In this document: in pieces, positions 16,319-25,799 of the stretch
How the letters are laid out: the number at the start of each line of letters is the position of its first letter
Numbering within the stretch: position 1 is the stretch's first letter
Assembly: GCF_002257705.1 (NCBI RefSeq)
Contig: NZ_LSLK01000137.1
Span: 13,425 to 77,424, forward strand
Length of the DNA: 64,000 bases
Reading direction: 5' to 3'
From: Sporomusa silvacetica DSM 10669
GTDB taxonomy: Bacteria > Bacillota > Negativicutes > Sporomusales > Sporomusaceae
Translations under genes and position numbers: made by a program
The notes under the pieces: model-generated
The model's input: the letters and a program-made list of their open reading frames with translations, nothing else
What the model was told of the DNA's origin: nothing
Database searches by the model: none

Positions 16319-17233
16319 CTAGAGCCCAAACTGACCGGTATCCACCCATTCCATAGTTAACAAAGACCAAAAGTCACTTGCTAACCCGTAATGAATATAA
16401 TCATATGGTAACCAACCGTAGCCATTGTCTCCCCAGTTTGGTCCCCACGAGTTACGAATCAGAAGGGCTCCTTGTGAAATTTGATTACATGTCGTGTTTT
16501 TTATTTGAATACTATCATCATATCCAACCGCTACGATCGCATGACCCCATTGGGGAGATTCTCCGTTGCAAGGGAATGGAATTCCTCCTGGAATGTCTGT
16601 ATGTTCAAACGAGGGGAAGCCATAGAAACCAAACATTGCAGGAACTCCTGCCGCAATATATGAGCGTATACTGTTAAGCACCGTATCAGTATCCGGACGA
16701 GCTGTAATCGGGTCATGGCAAAAATACTTGATTGCCGTGTATTTATTGGCTATAGAATAGACAAACGGTGGCGGCTCTATATCAAAATCAGGGGCTTTGT
16801 CTGTGTATCCCCAGTACTCCTCTGGCGCAACGCCACATAAAGCTATTGCCCCCATTGTTGTTCTCAGCCACGCCCCGCTATCCCCAGTTGATCTCATGAG
16901 GTTACGGGTAGTCTTGTATATAAATAGGCGGGAGGCTTCGTTGTACTTGCCAAAAGCTCTTTGCTCGCAATATTCGATAACGCCTGCGGCTGCATTAGCT
17001 GTGCACGATCCTAAATTACCTTGATCTTCCACAGGCGGAAACAATGACTTTAGATCTACCTTGTCAGGCAGCGTATCACTCCTATCCTCTGGCAAACGTA
17101 ATTTACGGGTAACTGTAATCACATCTGGATGCTTGGGAGAATAATCGCGTAAATCCGGTAATGGTAGAAGCCACCCCGTGTGTACCAGTCGTTTACTATC
17201 TGTTAGTGTTAACCGGTTCACTAAGCCAAGCAA
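16319..17233 (-). CDS. Papain-like C1A cysteine peptidase
   Basis: About 304 aa; TTG 17233 preferred since AGAGGTG precedes it, with GTG 17242 as the alternative. Propeptide-like start (LPDLRDYSPKHP), then DLKSLFPPVEDQGNLGSCTA carrying the oxyanion Gln and nucleophile Cys, GHAIVAVGYDD with the catalytic His, and IRNSWGPNWGDNGYGWLPYD with the catalytic Asn. All catalytic residues are present. No signal peptide is visible, so export, if any, is not Sec-dependent by sequence. It lies 15 bases downstream of a patatin-like phospholipase gene in the same direction, suggesting a two-gene operon. Confidence 0.85.
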   Translation of the reverse strand: MLGLVNRLTLTDSKRLVHTGWLLPLPDLRDYSPKHPDVITVTRKLRLPEDRSDTLPDKVDLKSLFPPVEDQGNLGSCTANAAAGVIEYCEQRAFGKYNEASRLFIYKTTRNLMRSTGDSGAWLRTTMGAIALCGVAPEEYWGYTDKAPDFDIEPPPFVYSIANKYTAIKYFCHDPITARPDTDTVLNSIRSYIAAGVPAMFGFYGFPSFEHTDIPGGIPFPCNGESPQWGHAIVAVGYDDSIQIKNTTCNQISQGALLIRNSWGPNWGDNGYGWLPYDYIHYGLASDFWSLLTMEWVDTGQFGL

Positions 17234-17248
17234 TTTTATCACCTCTCA

Positions 17249-18304
17249 CTAAATTTTGTGTTGATCTTCCTTCGGGCGATTAAGGGGCATGCTGCCTAAG
17301 TTATCATACCAGTCGAAATACTTTAATGTATTTTCACGACCTGATTTTACCATTTTTCCTATTTCCATATTGTCGATGCCAAAATCCATAGTTCTAATTC
17401 CTGGAGTATTAATGTAAATGGTTCGATGCCAATCCTCACTATGCAGATGCTGATTTTGTTGGCTTTCTATTATCGTGGCGATCAATCTCCAGCTATAAGA
17501 AAAGAAATCATTTATTGTGTACTGAAGAGGCTCCGCATGATCACGATACACAGCAATTTCATCAGTAGAGTCTAAACGGAATCCAAGTGTTTCTTGATTG
17601 TACACGTACGGACTTGTTATCTTGTCTTGAAGTTGCAAGCTAGTATTTACTATATCGTAGTAGCTTGGAATGGTAGAGAAATGATTTACATATTTTTCTT
17701 GATCAAAAAGTCTGATTGGATAATTATCTAATAACCCTCCATCAACATAAAGATGATCACGTTTATCACGGACAGCAGTAAAGAATAGAGGTACTGACAT
17801 TGAGATGCGTACAGCTTCCGCAATGCTCATATCCGGGGTCGTCTCGTATGAAAAGACCTCCGAAAACCCGGTAGATAGGTTTGTGCCCGTAAAGTACATA
17901 TCCTGGTATTTATTCGTCTGTCTTAAATCGAATACGTCTGTGAATGTTGCGTCAGCATTTCCGACCTTTGCTGCAATAATGCTAGATACCCAATTATAAA
18001 AAAAATCGCCTTTATACCATCCATATTGATACACTAGTCTTTGGACTTCCCTGATAATTCCCCATGAATCATCTAAAAAATTTCGAAAGTCCAGCTTACT
18101 AAAGATATCTTTGATTTCTTCCGGGTGATAATTCAAGCCAACTAACAGTGCTGTTATAGCTCCTACCGACGAACCGCCGACGCGCTCTATATTATCGAGA
18201 ATCCCTTTTTCACTTAGTACTTGCAGGGCGCCTACGTAGGCTATACCTTTTACCCCACCGCCCTCAAATACAAGATTCTTGAAATAATATACCATGGATG
18301 GCAT
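17249..18304 (-). CDS. Patatin-like phospholipase
   Basis: About 351 aa from ATG 18304 with AAAGGAGGGG upstream. Patatin core: NLVFEGGGVKGIAYVGAL (oxyanion hole), RVGGSSVGAITALL (GxSxG nucleophile) and LYVDGGLLDNYP (catalytic Asp). The C-terminal 130 residues are less conserved and include PLQYTINDFFSYSWRLIATI. The family hydrolyses acyl chains from phospholipids. No signal peptide. Operon partner is a C1A peptidase, an uncommon pairing. Role could be lipid turnover, or an effector regulated by proteolysis; only the enzyme classes are supported. Confidence 0.88.
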   Translation of the reverse strand: MPSMVYYFKNLVFEGGGVKGIAYVGALQVLSEKGILDNIERVGGSSVGAITALLVGLNYHPEEIKDIFSKLDFRNFLDDSWGIIREVQRLVYQYGWYKGDFFYNWVSSIIAAKVGNADATFTDVFDLRQTNKYQDMYFTGTNLSTGFSEVFSYETTPDMSIAEAVRISMSVPLFFTAVRDKRDHLYVDGGLLDNYPIRLFDQEKYVNHFSTIPSYYDIVNTSLQLQDKITSPYVYNQETLGFRLDSTDEIAVYRDHAEPLQYTINDFFSYSWRLIATIIESQQNQHLHSEDWHRTIYINTPGIRTMDFGIDNMEIGKMVKSGRENTLKYFDWYDNLGSMPLNRPKEDQHKI

Positions 18305-18539
18305 TTCCCCTCCTTTAGATAATGCCTGTTGTTTTTTGTAAGCCTGTATTAATACACCATAAGATGTTCGATTATATTTTATGCCTTTCATGCATATGAT
18401 GTGCTTGTTTCCCAGTCCGTGTGTGCTTAGTCCAGCTCAAAGACACAGCTAGTATCATTATATTTTATTTTGTCATTCCACTCTTTTTTTGCTAAGAAAT
18501 CGATGCTTTATTTTCTTCCTTGCATATACATATAGTAAG

Positions 18540-18567
18540 GGCAAAAAAATGGCAGCATTTTTTTGCC
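18540..18567 (+). promoter_or_regulatory. Leader hairpin before a secreted-protein gene
   Basis: Perfect 12-bp stem GGCAAAAAAATG / CATTTTTTTGCC with a GCAG loop, ending just before the GAGGAGGAG ribosome binding site of the gene at 18592. Could be an operator, a transcript-stabilising 5' stem or a thermally unstable structure near the start. Confidence 0.45.
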
Positions 18568-18591
18568 TTAATAATGAGGAGGAGAGCTCAA

Positions 18592-18981
18592 ATGAAAAAA
18601 ACAATTGCCGGGATCGTATTAGTTTTGATGATATTTTTGGCCAGTACATGTTTCGCTATGCCAAGCTATAGTGTTGTAAAACTTGATGACATAACCTATG
18701 AAATAGTTACGTGCAAAACCAATGCTGGTTTAACCATTATACAGGCAACAGAGCATCCGGACAGCTGGAATCTGTCTTTCATTCCGAGGGGAATAAACGG
18801 CAGATTTGCTGACTACAATTATTTTGTTGACAATGGCACGTTGTATCTTCGCAATGTTGCTGGCGTTAAGTTGCCAGAATCCGCAGAATACATTGGCCCT
18901 GTTTCTTCTTTAGAGGATGCGTTAGAACAAGCTGCCGCTCATTGGATGAACAATTGTTTCAGAATGATCCCGCTTCCGTAA
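18592..18981 (+). CDS. Secreted small protein, unknown
   Basis: 129 aa from ATG 18592 behind GAGGAGGAG. Signal peptide MKKTIAGIVLVLMIFLAS with likely cleavage after CFA. The mature 105 residues show short strands (YSVVKLDDITYEIVTC, GLTIIQATEHPDSWNLSF) and a C-terminal helix (LEDALEQAAAHWMNNCF). Two or three cysteines could form a disulfide outside the cytoplasm. No family recognised. Monocistronic with its own leader hairpin and terminator. Confidence 0.65.
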   Translation: MKKTIAGIVLVLMIFLASTCFAMPSYSVVKLDDITYEIVTCKTNAGLTIIQATEHPDSWNLSFIPRGINGRFADYNYFVDNGTLYLRNVAGVKLPESAEYIGPVSSLEDALEQAAAHWMNNCFRMIPLP

Positions 18982-19028
18982 CATAGTGACCACGACGTAG
19001 ATATTCTTTCGTCCGATAATAGACAATA

Positions 19029-19059
19029 CCCTCTAGTTCATCACTTCTGAACTAGAGGG
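19029..19059 (+). terminator. Terminator hairpin
   Basis: Perfect 12-bp stem CCCTCTAGTTCA/TGAACTAGAGGG with a 7-base loop, 47 bases after the stop of the plus-strand gene. The following sequence is CATTTG, a weak T-run. Confidence 0.65.
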
Positions 19060-19072
19060 CATTTGTCACTGC

Positions 19073-19099
19073 GTGTCACCGGGACAGGTCCCTTGACAC
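19073..19099. repeat. REP-like palindromic motif
   Basis: GTGTCACCGGGACAG followed by GTCCCTTGACAC: outer GTGTCA/TGACAC and inner GGGAC/GTCCC pairings. This resembles a palindromic intergenic motif I know from many Firmicute genomes. Single copy noted here. Confidence 0.45.
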
Positions 19100-19125
19100 C
19101 ATTAATCACGTGTAGCATTTCCCCA

Positions 19126-20025
19126 CTAAAAGTAAGGCAGTTCGATAGCTGGAAATGTACTAACCCTAGGGTGACAAATAATCATATCTACATGACAGTT
19201 ACATTGATTTATCCCTAGATTATAGCTGTCGCCAAGAGCGAAATGCACGGTGCCGGCTGCCTTTTCATCAACCGAAATGTTGTGCATGTTTTGTCTATAC
19301 GCTGGATTAAGCCCCAGTGCAAACTCACCAATCAAATTGATTTCCGGCTCGAAAGGTGCAATATATTTGCGAAACTCTGGCGAACACTCACTAAGCCGCC
19401 CCTGCTCAAACACGAGTCTTTGTGGCTCGGCCGGCAGCCAGGAGCGAGTAATTGTACCATCAATCACCAACACTCCATTGAACGATTCTTCAATCGGGCA
19501 GGTATAAATTTCGCCATCTGGCATTTGCGCCAAATGATTGCTGCTGCAGATACCATCAGCAGCAATCCATTGCCGTCCAGTGACACCAAAGGAAATGTCG
19601 GTACCCAGCGCTGAGGTAATATGGATTGTATCCACCCCTTCCAGCGCTTTTTTAATTTGTGTTAACTGCAATGCCAGTTCACGATAGTTGGTCTTACCCC
19701 AGAAAGCATCTGCCAAATAACTTTTTTGCCAGTCAAATAAACTCAATATTCGACATCCCCGCTGAAGCATACCAATACGTTCCAATTTACATTTTTCATA
19801 CCCCGGCTTATCGGGTTCATATACCTCAATAACATGACTCACAACATCATACCATTCCTGCTTTTCAAACGATGTTGTCCTCGCATTTACCACATATGCC
19901 GGATAGGGCAGCAGCTGCGCTATAGCGTGTGCTAACTCCCGCTCTGATTGATAACATACTACTACCCCGGTGACAGGGCCGCCCTCGTTCAGTGAATTAA
20001 TTAAATTCTGTTGCAATATACTCAT
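19126..20025 (-). CDS. M29-like aminopeptidase family protein
   Basis: About 299 aa from ATG 20025 with GGAGG upstream. C-terminal features ISVDEKAAGTVHFALGDSY, GLNPAYR and CNCHVDMIICHP resemble the metal-binding part of M29 aminopeptidases and the related NicX-like dioxygenases (Glu, His and Asp ligands). DTIHITSALGTDISFGVTGR matches their N-terminal half. Shorter than typical M29 enzymes (about 400 aa), so the exact activity is uncertain. It follows the dipeptide-type ABC transporter after a terminator and may process the imported peptides. Confidence 0.6.
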   Translation of the reverse strand: MSILQQNLINSLNEGGPVTGVVVCYQSERELAHAIAQLLPYPAYVVNARTTSFEKQEWYDVVSHVIEVYEPDKPGYEKCKLERIGMLQRGCRILSLFDWQKSYLADAFWGKTNYRELALQLTQIKKALEGVDTIHITSALGTDISFGVTGRQWIAADGICSSNHLAQMPDGEIYTCPIEESFNGVLVIDGTITRSWLPAEPQRLVFEQGRLSECSPEFRKYIAPFEPEINLIGEFALGLNPAYRQNMHNISVDEKAAGTVHFALGDSYNLGINQCNCHVDMIICHPRVSTFPAIELPYF

Positions 20026-20064
20026 AATAATAGTCCTCCACCTATTTTGCCGTTTGTAAGTAAA

Positions 20065-20090
20065 AGCGCTCGTCACAAAGAACGAGCGCT
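20065..20090 (-). terminator. Terminator of the dpp-type operon
   Basis: Perfect 9-bp stem AGCGCTCGT/ACGAGCGCT; the minus-strand transcript continues TTTTACTTAC. It separates the substrate-binding protein gene from the peptidase gene. Confidence 0.7.
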
Positions 20091-20099
20091 AATTTTCCT

Positions 20100-21716
20100 T
20101 TATTTTGATTCTTCCAGGCTGATACCGTAGTACGGCATATCACCCCAGCCATTCCAAGCCACTTTAAAGTTCTTCACTCTTGGCTGAACCACAAATAGAT
20201 GTTCTGGCGAAAAGAGTGGTAACCAAGCAGCATCATTAATGACAATCTGATTTTCCATTTCTTGATACAGCTTATAGCGTTCTTCCTGATTGGTCATTTT
20301 CCGTGCTTGTTCCAACTGCCCAGCTACTGTTTCATTTTTATAATTATAGGAGCGTGTTACCGCATTACGGGGCGCAAAAAATGTATAAATGAAATTATCC
20401 GGATCATTAAAATCGGCTGACCATATATCCATATACATTGGCAACTGGCCTTGTTTCCTGGTAGATAATAATGAGGCTCTATCCATTTGCTTAATTTCTA
20501 CAGTAATGCCAACTTGCTTCAGCATCGCCTGGACAGCTTCATTGACACGGAGTGTCTCCGGCCGGTCTGACGCGCTTGCAATCACCATACTAAAACCATC
20601 GGGATATCCCGCATCCACCAACAATTGTTTGGCTTTTTGCGGATCATACGCAATTTGCGAAGCATTCGGATTATAGCCTAGCAAACCTGGCGGCATAATG
20701 GTATTCACTAATTTTCCTTTGCCAAAATACAGTTTATCAAGCAGTTCCTGACGATTAATCGCCATTTGAAAAGCCTTTCTCACGCGTACATCATCAAAAG
20801 GTTTGATATTTTCATTAATACTATAATAATAGAGACCTACTCTTGGACCTTTAACAATTTGATTTTTCCATTTATCACTGCCCTCAAAATAAGGAATCTG
20901 CGTTCTGGCCAAATCACAGTTAAATACATCTAGTTCGCCTGTTTCAAACAACATTTTTTGCGTATCCGCATCTGGCACAATTTTTATGATAATCCCGTCC
21001 AGAGCTGCTTTCCCGCCCCAATACTGGTCATAGGCAACCATCGTAATATGATCGTTAACTTTCCACTCTTTGATTTTAAACGGCCCTGTACCCACCGTTT
21101 TTTCGGGATCTAACCCAAACTGTGTTCCTGCCGCCTCGGTAGCTTTGCGGTTATAAATCGACGCTGCCGGTGTAGCTAGATTGGCTAAAAATGGGGCAAA
21201 CGGCTGGGCTAAGGTAATTTCAACAGTATATTTATCGACAGCTTTTATGCCAGCGGTAGTATCGGCTTTACCCTCCATCCGTTCTTTTGCACCGGCAATC
21301 ATATCAAAAAAATCGGTATTTAAGGCTTTGGTTTTCGGATTGAGCATCCGGTCAACAGTATATACTACATCATCAGCGGTAAGTTCTTCACCATTATGAA
21401 ACTTAACTCCTTGACGCAGGTGAAACGTATATACTTTGCCATCAGCAGAAATATCCCATTTTTCTGCCAGCCCGGGAACCATTTCTGATACCCCTGGTGC
21501 ACTCGTTTTTATTTCCACCAGTCGCTCAAAGATATTTAGCGGCAAATTATATTCTTCCGTATTCATCTGAGTATCGGCAGTCCCTGGATCATTTATGGCA
21601 GCCACTCTTAGTGTGTTTTTGCTAGTGGATTTATTCATGAGTGAACAACCTGTCATAAATACAAACGAAAAACATAAAACAATAGCGATCGCGATCATCT
21701 TTTTACAGTAACTCAC
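20100..21716 (-). CDS. Peptide ABC transporter substrate-binding lipoprotein
   Basis: 538 aa, GTG start behind AGGGAGGGG. Lipoprotein signal: hydrophobic VLCFSFVFMTGCS with the lipobox Cys. SBP_bac_5 family features: GLAEKWDISADGKVYTFHLR, GVKFHNGEELTADDVVYT, DRASLLSTRKQGQLPMYMD. Binds oligo- or dipeptides (or other ligands of this broad family) and hands them to the permeases encoded upstream. It is the last gene of the B-C-D-F-A operon, unusual only in that the binding protein is last rather than first. Confidence 0.88.
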   Translation of the reverse strand: MSYCKKMIAIAIVLCFSFVFMTGCSLMNKSTSKNTLRVAAINDPGTADTQMNTEEYNLPLNIFERLVEIKTSAPGVSEMVPGLAEKWDISADGKVYTFHLRQGVKFHNGEELTADDVVYTVDRMLNPKTKALNTDFFDMIAGAKERMEGKADTTAGIKAVDKYTVEITLAQPFAPFLANLATPAASIYNRKATEAAGTQFGLDPEKTVGTGPFKIKEWKVNDHITMVAYDQYWGGKAALDGIIIKIVPDADTQKMLFETGELDVFNCDLARTQIPYFEGSDKWKNQIVKGPRVGLYYYSINENIKPFDDVRVRKAFQMAINRQELLDKLYFGKGKLVNTIMPPGLLGYNPNASQIAYDPQKAKQLLVDAGYPDGFSMVIASASDRPETLRVNEAVQAMLKQVGITVEIKQMDRASLLSTRKQGQLPMYMDIWSADFNDPDNFIYTFFAPRNAVTRSYNYKNETVAGQLEQARKMTNQEERYKLYQEMENQIVINDAAWLPLFSPEHLFVVQPRVKNFKVAWNGWGDMPYYGISLEESK

Positions 21717-21781
21717 TAAAACCCCTCCCTAAAATTTCTAAATAGACATCTATAAAATCCTTAACCTAAGTGCCTTTTTGT

Positions 21782-22753
21782 TTAGGTTAGAGAAAAATGA
21801 CAAGCACATTTTCTCCCGCCATAGTCCGCTAACTTTGGTTCCTCTACCCGACAAATTTCTTGTACATAGGGACAACGAGTGTGAAATCTACAACCCGGCG
21901 GCGGATTCATGGGACTAGGCACCTCCCCTTCCAACAGCAGTCTTGCCCGATTGCGCAGCTTAGGGTTTGGCACTGGTGCCGCATTCATCAAAAATGATGT
22001 ATACGGATGCAGTGGCTGCTCAAATATCTCTTCACAATTTCCTAGTTCGACAACTTTCCCCAAAAACATCACACACACACGGTCAGCCATATAACGTACC
22101 ACACTCAAATTATGAGAGATAAAAAAGTAAGTCAACCCAAACTGTGCCTGCAAATCTTTGAGCAAATTGAGAATTTGTGATTGGATCGAAACATCAAGCG
22201 CCGATACTGGCTCGTCACAAATCAACAATTCCGGATTTAACGCCAAGGCTCTGGCGATACCGATGCGCTGACGTTGTCCGCCGCTAAATTGGTGAGGATA
22301 CCGATTCATAAATTCTTGTCGTAGTCCCACCAGATTCATTAATTGTTCGACCCTAATTTCCTTGTTCTTACCTACTGCCAGTTTATGTGTTGTCAACGGC
22401 TCGCCAATAATATCGATAACCTTCATCCGCGGATTGAGACAGGCATACGGATCCTGAAAAATAAATTGCACCTGTTTTTTGAACTGGTTAGCTGCCTCAG
22501 CTCGTAGATTAAAGATATTTTCGCCTTTATAAAGAACTTCTCCGTCTGTCGGCTGCAATAGATTAATCAACAATCGCGCCAACGTACTTTTACCGCAGCC
22601 TGATTCACCTACCAAGGCCAACGTTTCATGCTGAACTATTTCTAAATCAACATTATCTACAGCCTTAACAATATTTTTCTGTTTACTCAACCAGCCGCCT
22701 GTATCAAAAAAGTATTTTTTTAAATTCTTGCTTTGAATAAGTATATCGCCCAC
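21782..22753 (-). CDS. Peptide ABC transporter ATPase (OppF/DppF-type)
   Basis: About 323 aa; GTG 22753 chosen because AGGGAG is eight bases upstream (an earlier GTG overlaps it). Walker A GESGCGKST, Q-loop QFIFQDPYACLNPR, signature FSGGQRQRIGIARA, Walker B LLICDEPVSALD, switch His in FFISHNLS. The C-terminal oligopeptide/dipeptide domain has GCRFHTRCPYVQEIC, whose cysteines bind an iron-sulfur cluster in some homologues. Pairs with the adjacent DppD-type ATPase. Confidence 0.9.
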   Translation of the reverse strand: MGDILIQSKNLKKYFFDTGGWLSKQKNIVKAVDNVDLEIVQHETLALVGESGCGKSTLARLLINLLQPTDGEVLYKGENIFNLRAEAANQFKKQVQFIFQDPYACLNPRMKVIDIIGEPLTTHKLAVGKNKEIRVEQLMNLVGLRQEFMNRYPHQFSGGQRQRIGIARALALNPELLICDEPVSALDVSIQSQILNLLKDLQAQFGLTYFFISHNLSVVRYMADRVCVMFLGKVVELGNCEEIFEQPLHPYTSFLMNAAPVPNPKLRNRARLLLEGEVPSPMNPPPGCRFHTRCPYVQEICRVEEPKLADYGGRKCACHFSLT

Positions 22754-22765
22754 AGTAAGCACTCC

Positions 22766-23794
22766 CTAACCACGATACTTTAAGCAGCGAACCAAATGTC
22801 CCTGGCCAACATCCACCAAGTCTGGTTCTTGTTCCGCACAGATAGCCGAGGCAGATTCGCAGCGGGGAAAAAACCTACAGCCTTTGGGCAACTGCAGCAA
22901 GTTTGGCAACATACCTGGTATGTTGTAAAGCCGCTCGCCGTTTTTCCGGAGGGTAGGCAGCGCTTTTAGCAAACCGGCTGTATAAGGATGCAAACAATTG
23001 TCAAACAGTTCAAAGACATTGGCCTGTTCTACAATTTTTCCTGCATACATAATTGTAACATCATCACAAACTTCGGCCACAACTCCCATATCATGGGTAA
23101 TCAGCACAATTGCGGAATCAAGTTCGGCCTGCAATTTTTTCATCAATTGCAAAATTTGGGCCTGCACAGTAACATCAAGAGCTGTAGTTGGTTCATCCGC
23201 TATTAACAGCTTCGGCCTGCAGCAAAGCGCCATCGCAATCATCACTCGCTGGCGCAAGCCGCCAGAAAGTTGATGGGGATACGTGTCCAGTCGCTTTTGT
23301 GGCTCTGGTATACCAACTAACTTGAACATTTCAAGAGCTTTTTCTTTCGCCTCAGCTTTACCTAACTGTTGATGGAGGATTGCTGCTTCCATCACCTGTT
23401 TACCCACTGTATAAACAGGGTTTAACGAAGTCATTGGTTCTTGAAAGATCATCGACATCTCATTGCCTCTGACTTGGCACATTTCTTTTTCGGTCAAATT
23501 CACTAAATTTTTTCCATCAAGAACAATACTGCCAGCTACAATTTTTCCTGACGGAGCAGGCACCAAGCCCATGAGGGACAACGCTGTCATGCTCTTGCCA
23601 CAACCAGATTCGCCGACAATACCAACGATTCGTCCTTTTTTTACTGTAAAGCTTACATCATCAACCGCAGGAATTACGCCTTTTTTGGTAAAAAAATAGG
23701 TTTTAAGGCCTGTTACTGCTAACATCATATCCTTTTCAGCTATAGCTGTACCATTTATCTTGTGCTCATCAATCACTGCACTATCTTCTGCCAT
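22766..23794 (-). CDS. Peptide ABC transporter ATPase (OppD/DppD-type)
   Basis: 342 aa from ATG 23794 with GGGGGC upstream. Walker A GESGCGKSM, Q-loop FQEPMTSLNPVYTVG, signature LSGGLRQRVMIAMAL, Walker B LLIADEPTTALD, switch LITHDMGV. C-terminal GCRFFPRCESASAIC gives the four-Cys motif of this subfamily. Energises import with the partner ATPase encoded 12 bases downstream. Confidence 0.9.
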   Translation of the reverse strand: MAEDSAVIDEHKINGTAIAEKDMMLAVTGLKTYFFTKKGVIPAVDDVSFTVKKGRIVGIVGESGCGKSMTALSLMGLVPAPSGKIVAGSIVLDGKNLVNLTEKEMCQVRGNEMSMIFQEPMTSLNPVYTVGKQVMEAAILHQQLGKAEAKEKALEMFKLVGIPEPQKRLDTYPHQLSGGLRQRVMIAMALCCRPKLLIADEPTTALDVTVQAQILQLMKKLQAELDSAIVLITHDMGVVAEVCDDVTIMYAGKIVEQANVFELFDNCLHPYTAGLLKALPTLRKNGERLYNIPGMLPNLLQLPKGCRFFPRCESASAICAEQEPDLVDVGQGHLVRCLKYRG

Positions 23795-23813
23795 GATAAT
23801 TGCCCCCAAATGC

Positions 23814-24698
23814 TTACTGTTTTAGATATGGGTCCAGAGCGTCTCGCAAACCGTCTCCCAGGAAGTTAAAAGCCAATGCCACTAATAATATCGCGACTCC
23901 TGGTACAATGGCTATCCAGGGAGCCATAAACAAAAATTCCTTTCCTGATGAAGCCATGAGGCCCCAGCTGGCCATAGGCGGTTGTGCGCCCACGCCCAGA
24001 AAGCTCAAGGTTGCTTCTGCCATAATAGCCTCAGGAATACCCAAGGTAAACAGCACCAGCAAAGAAGGAATACAATTAGGCAACAGATGCCGTACCAGTA
24101 TCACCCAATTCTTTACACCCATTATTTTAGCTGCTTCGACAAATTCTTTTTCTTTTAATACAAGAGTTTGCGATCTGACAACCCTGGCTGTTCCCGCCCA
24201 GTTCACCAGGCTTATGGCAATGAAGATGTTCAGCAGACTTGCCCCTAATGTATACATTACTACCATCGCCAACAGCAACGAAGGAAATGCCATAACAACA
24301 TCGGCTGTTCTCATAATAATATAATCAGTCTTCTTGCCATAATAACCGGCTATCAGTCCCAGCATTGTACCGATCATCATGGAGATTATTGTTGGCACCA
24401 AACCAATCACTAACGATATTCTCGATCCATAGATAATTCTACTTAAAATATCACGGCCAAACATATCTGTACCCAGTAAATATTGGGCAGAAGGCTTCTG
24501 AAATTGCTGACTCATATCCACATGGTAAGGATCGTAGGGCGCTATATAGGGAGCCAACACAGCGGCGCTAATAAATATCAATAATACTATGCAGCCAGCT
24601 AAAGCGCTTTTATTTTGCTTTATTGATTGAAATAATTCTGTCAAAAACGATTCCTCAACATATTGTGGTTGCTCTATTGCCTGTAGTTGCGATTCCAT
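23814..24698 (-). CDS. Peptide ABC transporter permease (DppC-type)
   Basis: 294 aa, six predicted membrane segments, with the first at about 32-52 (ALAGCIVLLIFISAAVLAPY). The OppC N-terminal segment YLLGTDMFGRDILSRIIYGSR and the EAA loop (EAAKIMGVKNWVILVRHLLP) are present; LSFLGVGAQPPMASWG is characteristic of DppC. Inner membrane. GAGGGTG upstream of the ATG; 10 bases after dppB-like gene. Confidence 0.9.
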   Translation of the reverse strand: MESQLQAIEQPQYVEESFLTELFQSIKQNKSALAGCIVLLIFISAAVLAPYIAPYDPYHVDMSQQFQKPSAQYLLGTDMFGRDILSRIIYGSRISLVIGLVPTIISMMIGTMLGLIAGYYGKKTDYIIMRTADVVMAFPSLLLAMVVMYTLGASLLNIFIAISLVNWAGTARVVRSQTLVLKEKEFVEAAKIMGVKNWVILVRHLLPNCIPSLLVLFTLGIPEAIMAEATLSFLGVGAQPPMASWGLMASSGKEFLFMAPWIAIVPGVAILLVALAFNFLGDGLRDALDPYLKQ

Positions 24699-24708
24699 GT
24701 GTTCACCC

Positions 24709-25629
24709 TCATTTATTTTTAATGCGTGGATCTAAGAAAAAATACATCATATCAGCTGCTAGATTACCCAAGATAACCAGAATGGTAGTAAAAAGGATGG
24801 AGCCCTGTAATAGCGGCAAATCTCTAGTCTGAATAGCATTAACCGCAATACGCCCTATTCCCGGAATGCTAAAAATAGTCTCAGTTATAACTGATCCCGA
24901 AAGCATGGAAGCCACTTGGATTGCCATAACTGTGACTACCGGTAAAAATGAATTTTTGAGCGCATGGTTAAACAGAACAGCAATCGCTGACAAGCCTTTG
25001 GCTCTAGCTGTTCGAATATAATCATTACCCATAACCTCCAACAAGCTGGAACGAGTTAGACGGGCAATCGTCCCTGCTGCCCCCCACCCCAAGACCACTG
25101 CAGGCATAATAAGACAAAGTATATTATCAAAACCCGAAACAGGCAGCCAACCCAGTGTAAAGGCAAAAATGTACTGCAATAAAAGGCCTGACCAAAAGAC
25201 AGGCATTGATACACCGAGCAACGCACTACCCATAAAAAAATAATCAATAACAGAATATTTTTTAACAACAGACAATATTCCTGCCGGAACTCCTACTACC
25301 CAGGAAAAAACCATAGCCGCTGTTGCCAATACTAAGGTATTAGGAAAAGCATCCCATAGTAACGTAGCAACAGGCCTGTTCATCTTATAGGAAACACCAA
25401 AATCGCCATGCAGTGCGTCCCATACAAAATTAAAATACTGTATATATATTGGCTCATCCAAATGCATTTGCGCCCGCACCCGCGCTATAGTATCTGGATC
25501 AACATGGTCATTCATCATCAATGTCACCGGGTCACCAGGAACAATATGTAAAAGTATAAAAATAAGTAATGTTACTCCTAATAATATTGGAATGGAACTG
25601 ATAATACGCTTAATAATGAATAGTACCAC
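24709..25629 (-). CDS. Peptide ABC transporter permease (DppB-type)
   Basis: 306 aa, GTG start with GGAGG at spacing 8. Hallmark N-terminus FIIKRIISSIPILLGVTLL and PGDPVTLMM, LDEPIYIQYFNFV; EAA loop with RTARAKGLSAIAVLF; FSIPGIGRIAVNAIQTRDLPL near the end. Six membrane segments. First gene of the transporter operon; its promoter and a terminator-like leader hairpin lie upstream. Confidence 0.9.
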   Translation of the reverse strand: MVLFIIKRIISSIPILLGVTLLIFILLHIVPGDPVTLMMNDHVDPDTIARVRAQMHLDEPIYIQYFNFVWDALHGDFGVSYKMNRPVATLLWDAFPNTLVLATAAMVFSWVVGVPAGILSVVKKYSVIDYFFMGSALLGVSMPVFWSGLLLQYIFAFTLGWLPVSGFDNILCLIMPAVVLGWGAAGTIARLTRSSLLEVMGNDYIRTARAKGLSAIAVLFNHALKNSFLPVVTVMAIQVASMLSGSVITETIFSIPGIGRIAVNAIQTRDLPLLQGSILFTTILVILGNLAADMMYFFLDPRIKNK

Positions 25630-25687
25630 TTAGTAATCCTCCCACCAAAGAGCAAATAGATTCAAATTGCAACAGCAAAAAATAAAA

Positions 25688-25731
25688 ACACCGTGTATTC
25701 GCATCTACTACTATTCGAACTTTCACGGCGT
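25688..25731 (-). promoter_or_regulatory. Terminator-like hairpin in the dpp leader
   Basis: The minus-strand transcript forms ACGCCGTG...CACGGTGT followed by TTTTTATTTTTT, 59 bases before the dppB-type start and downstream of a strong promoter. This is the layout of an attenuator. No known riboswitch class recognised in the roughly 60 bases before it. Confidence 0.55.
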
Positions 25732-25799
25732 CTTTGCCTAATTTAATAATTTTTCAATTTATAATCACACTTTTTACATGCATCAATTTACCATGTAAG

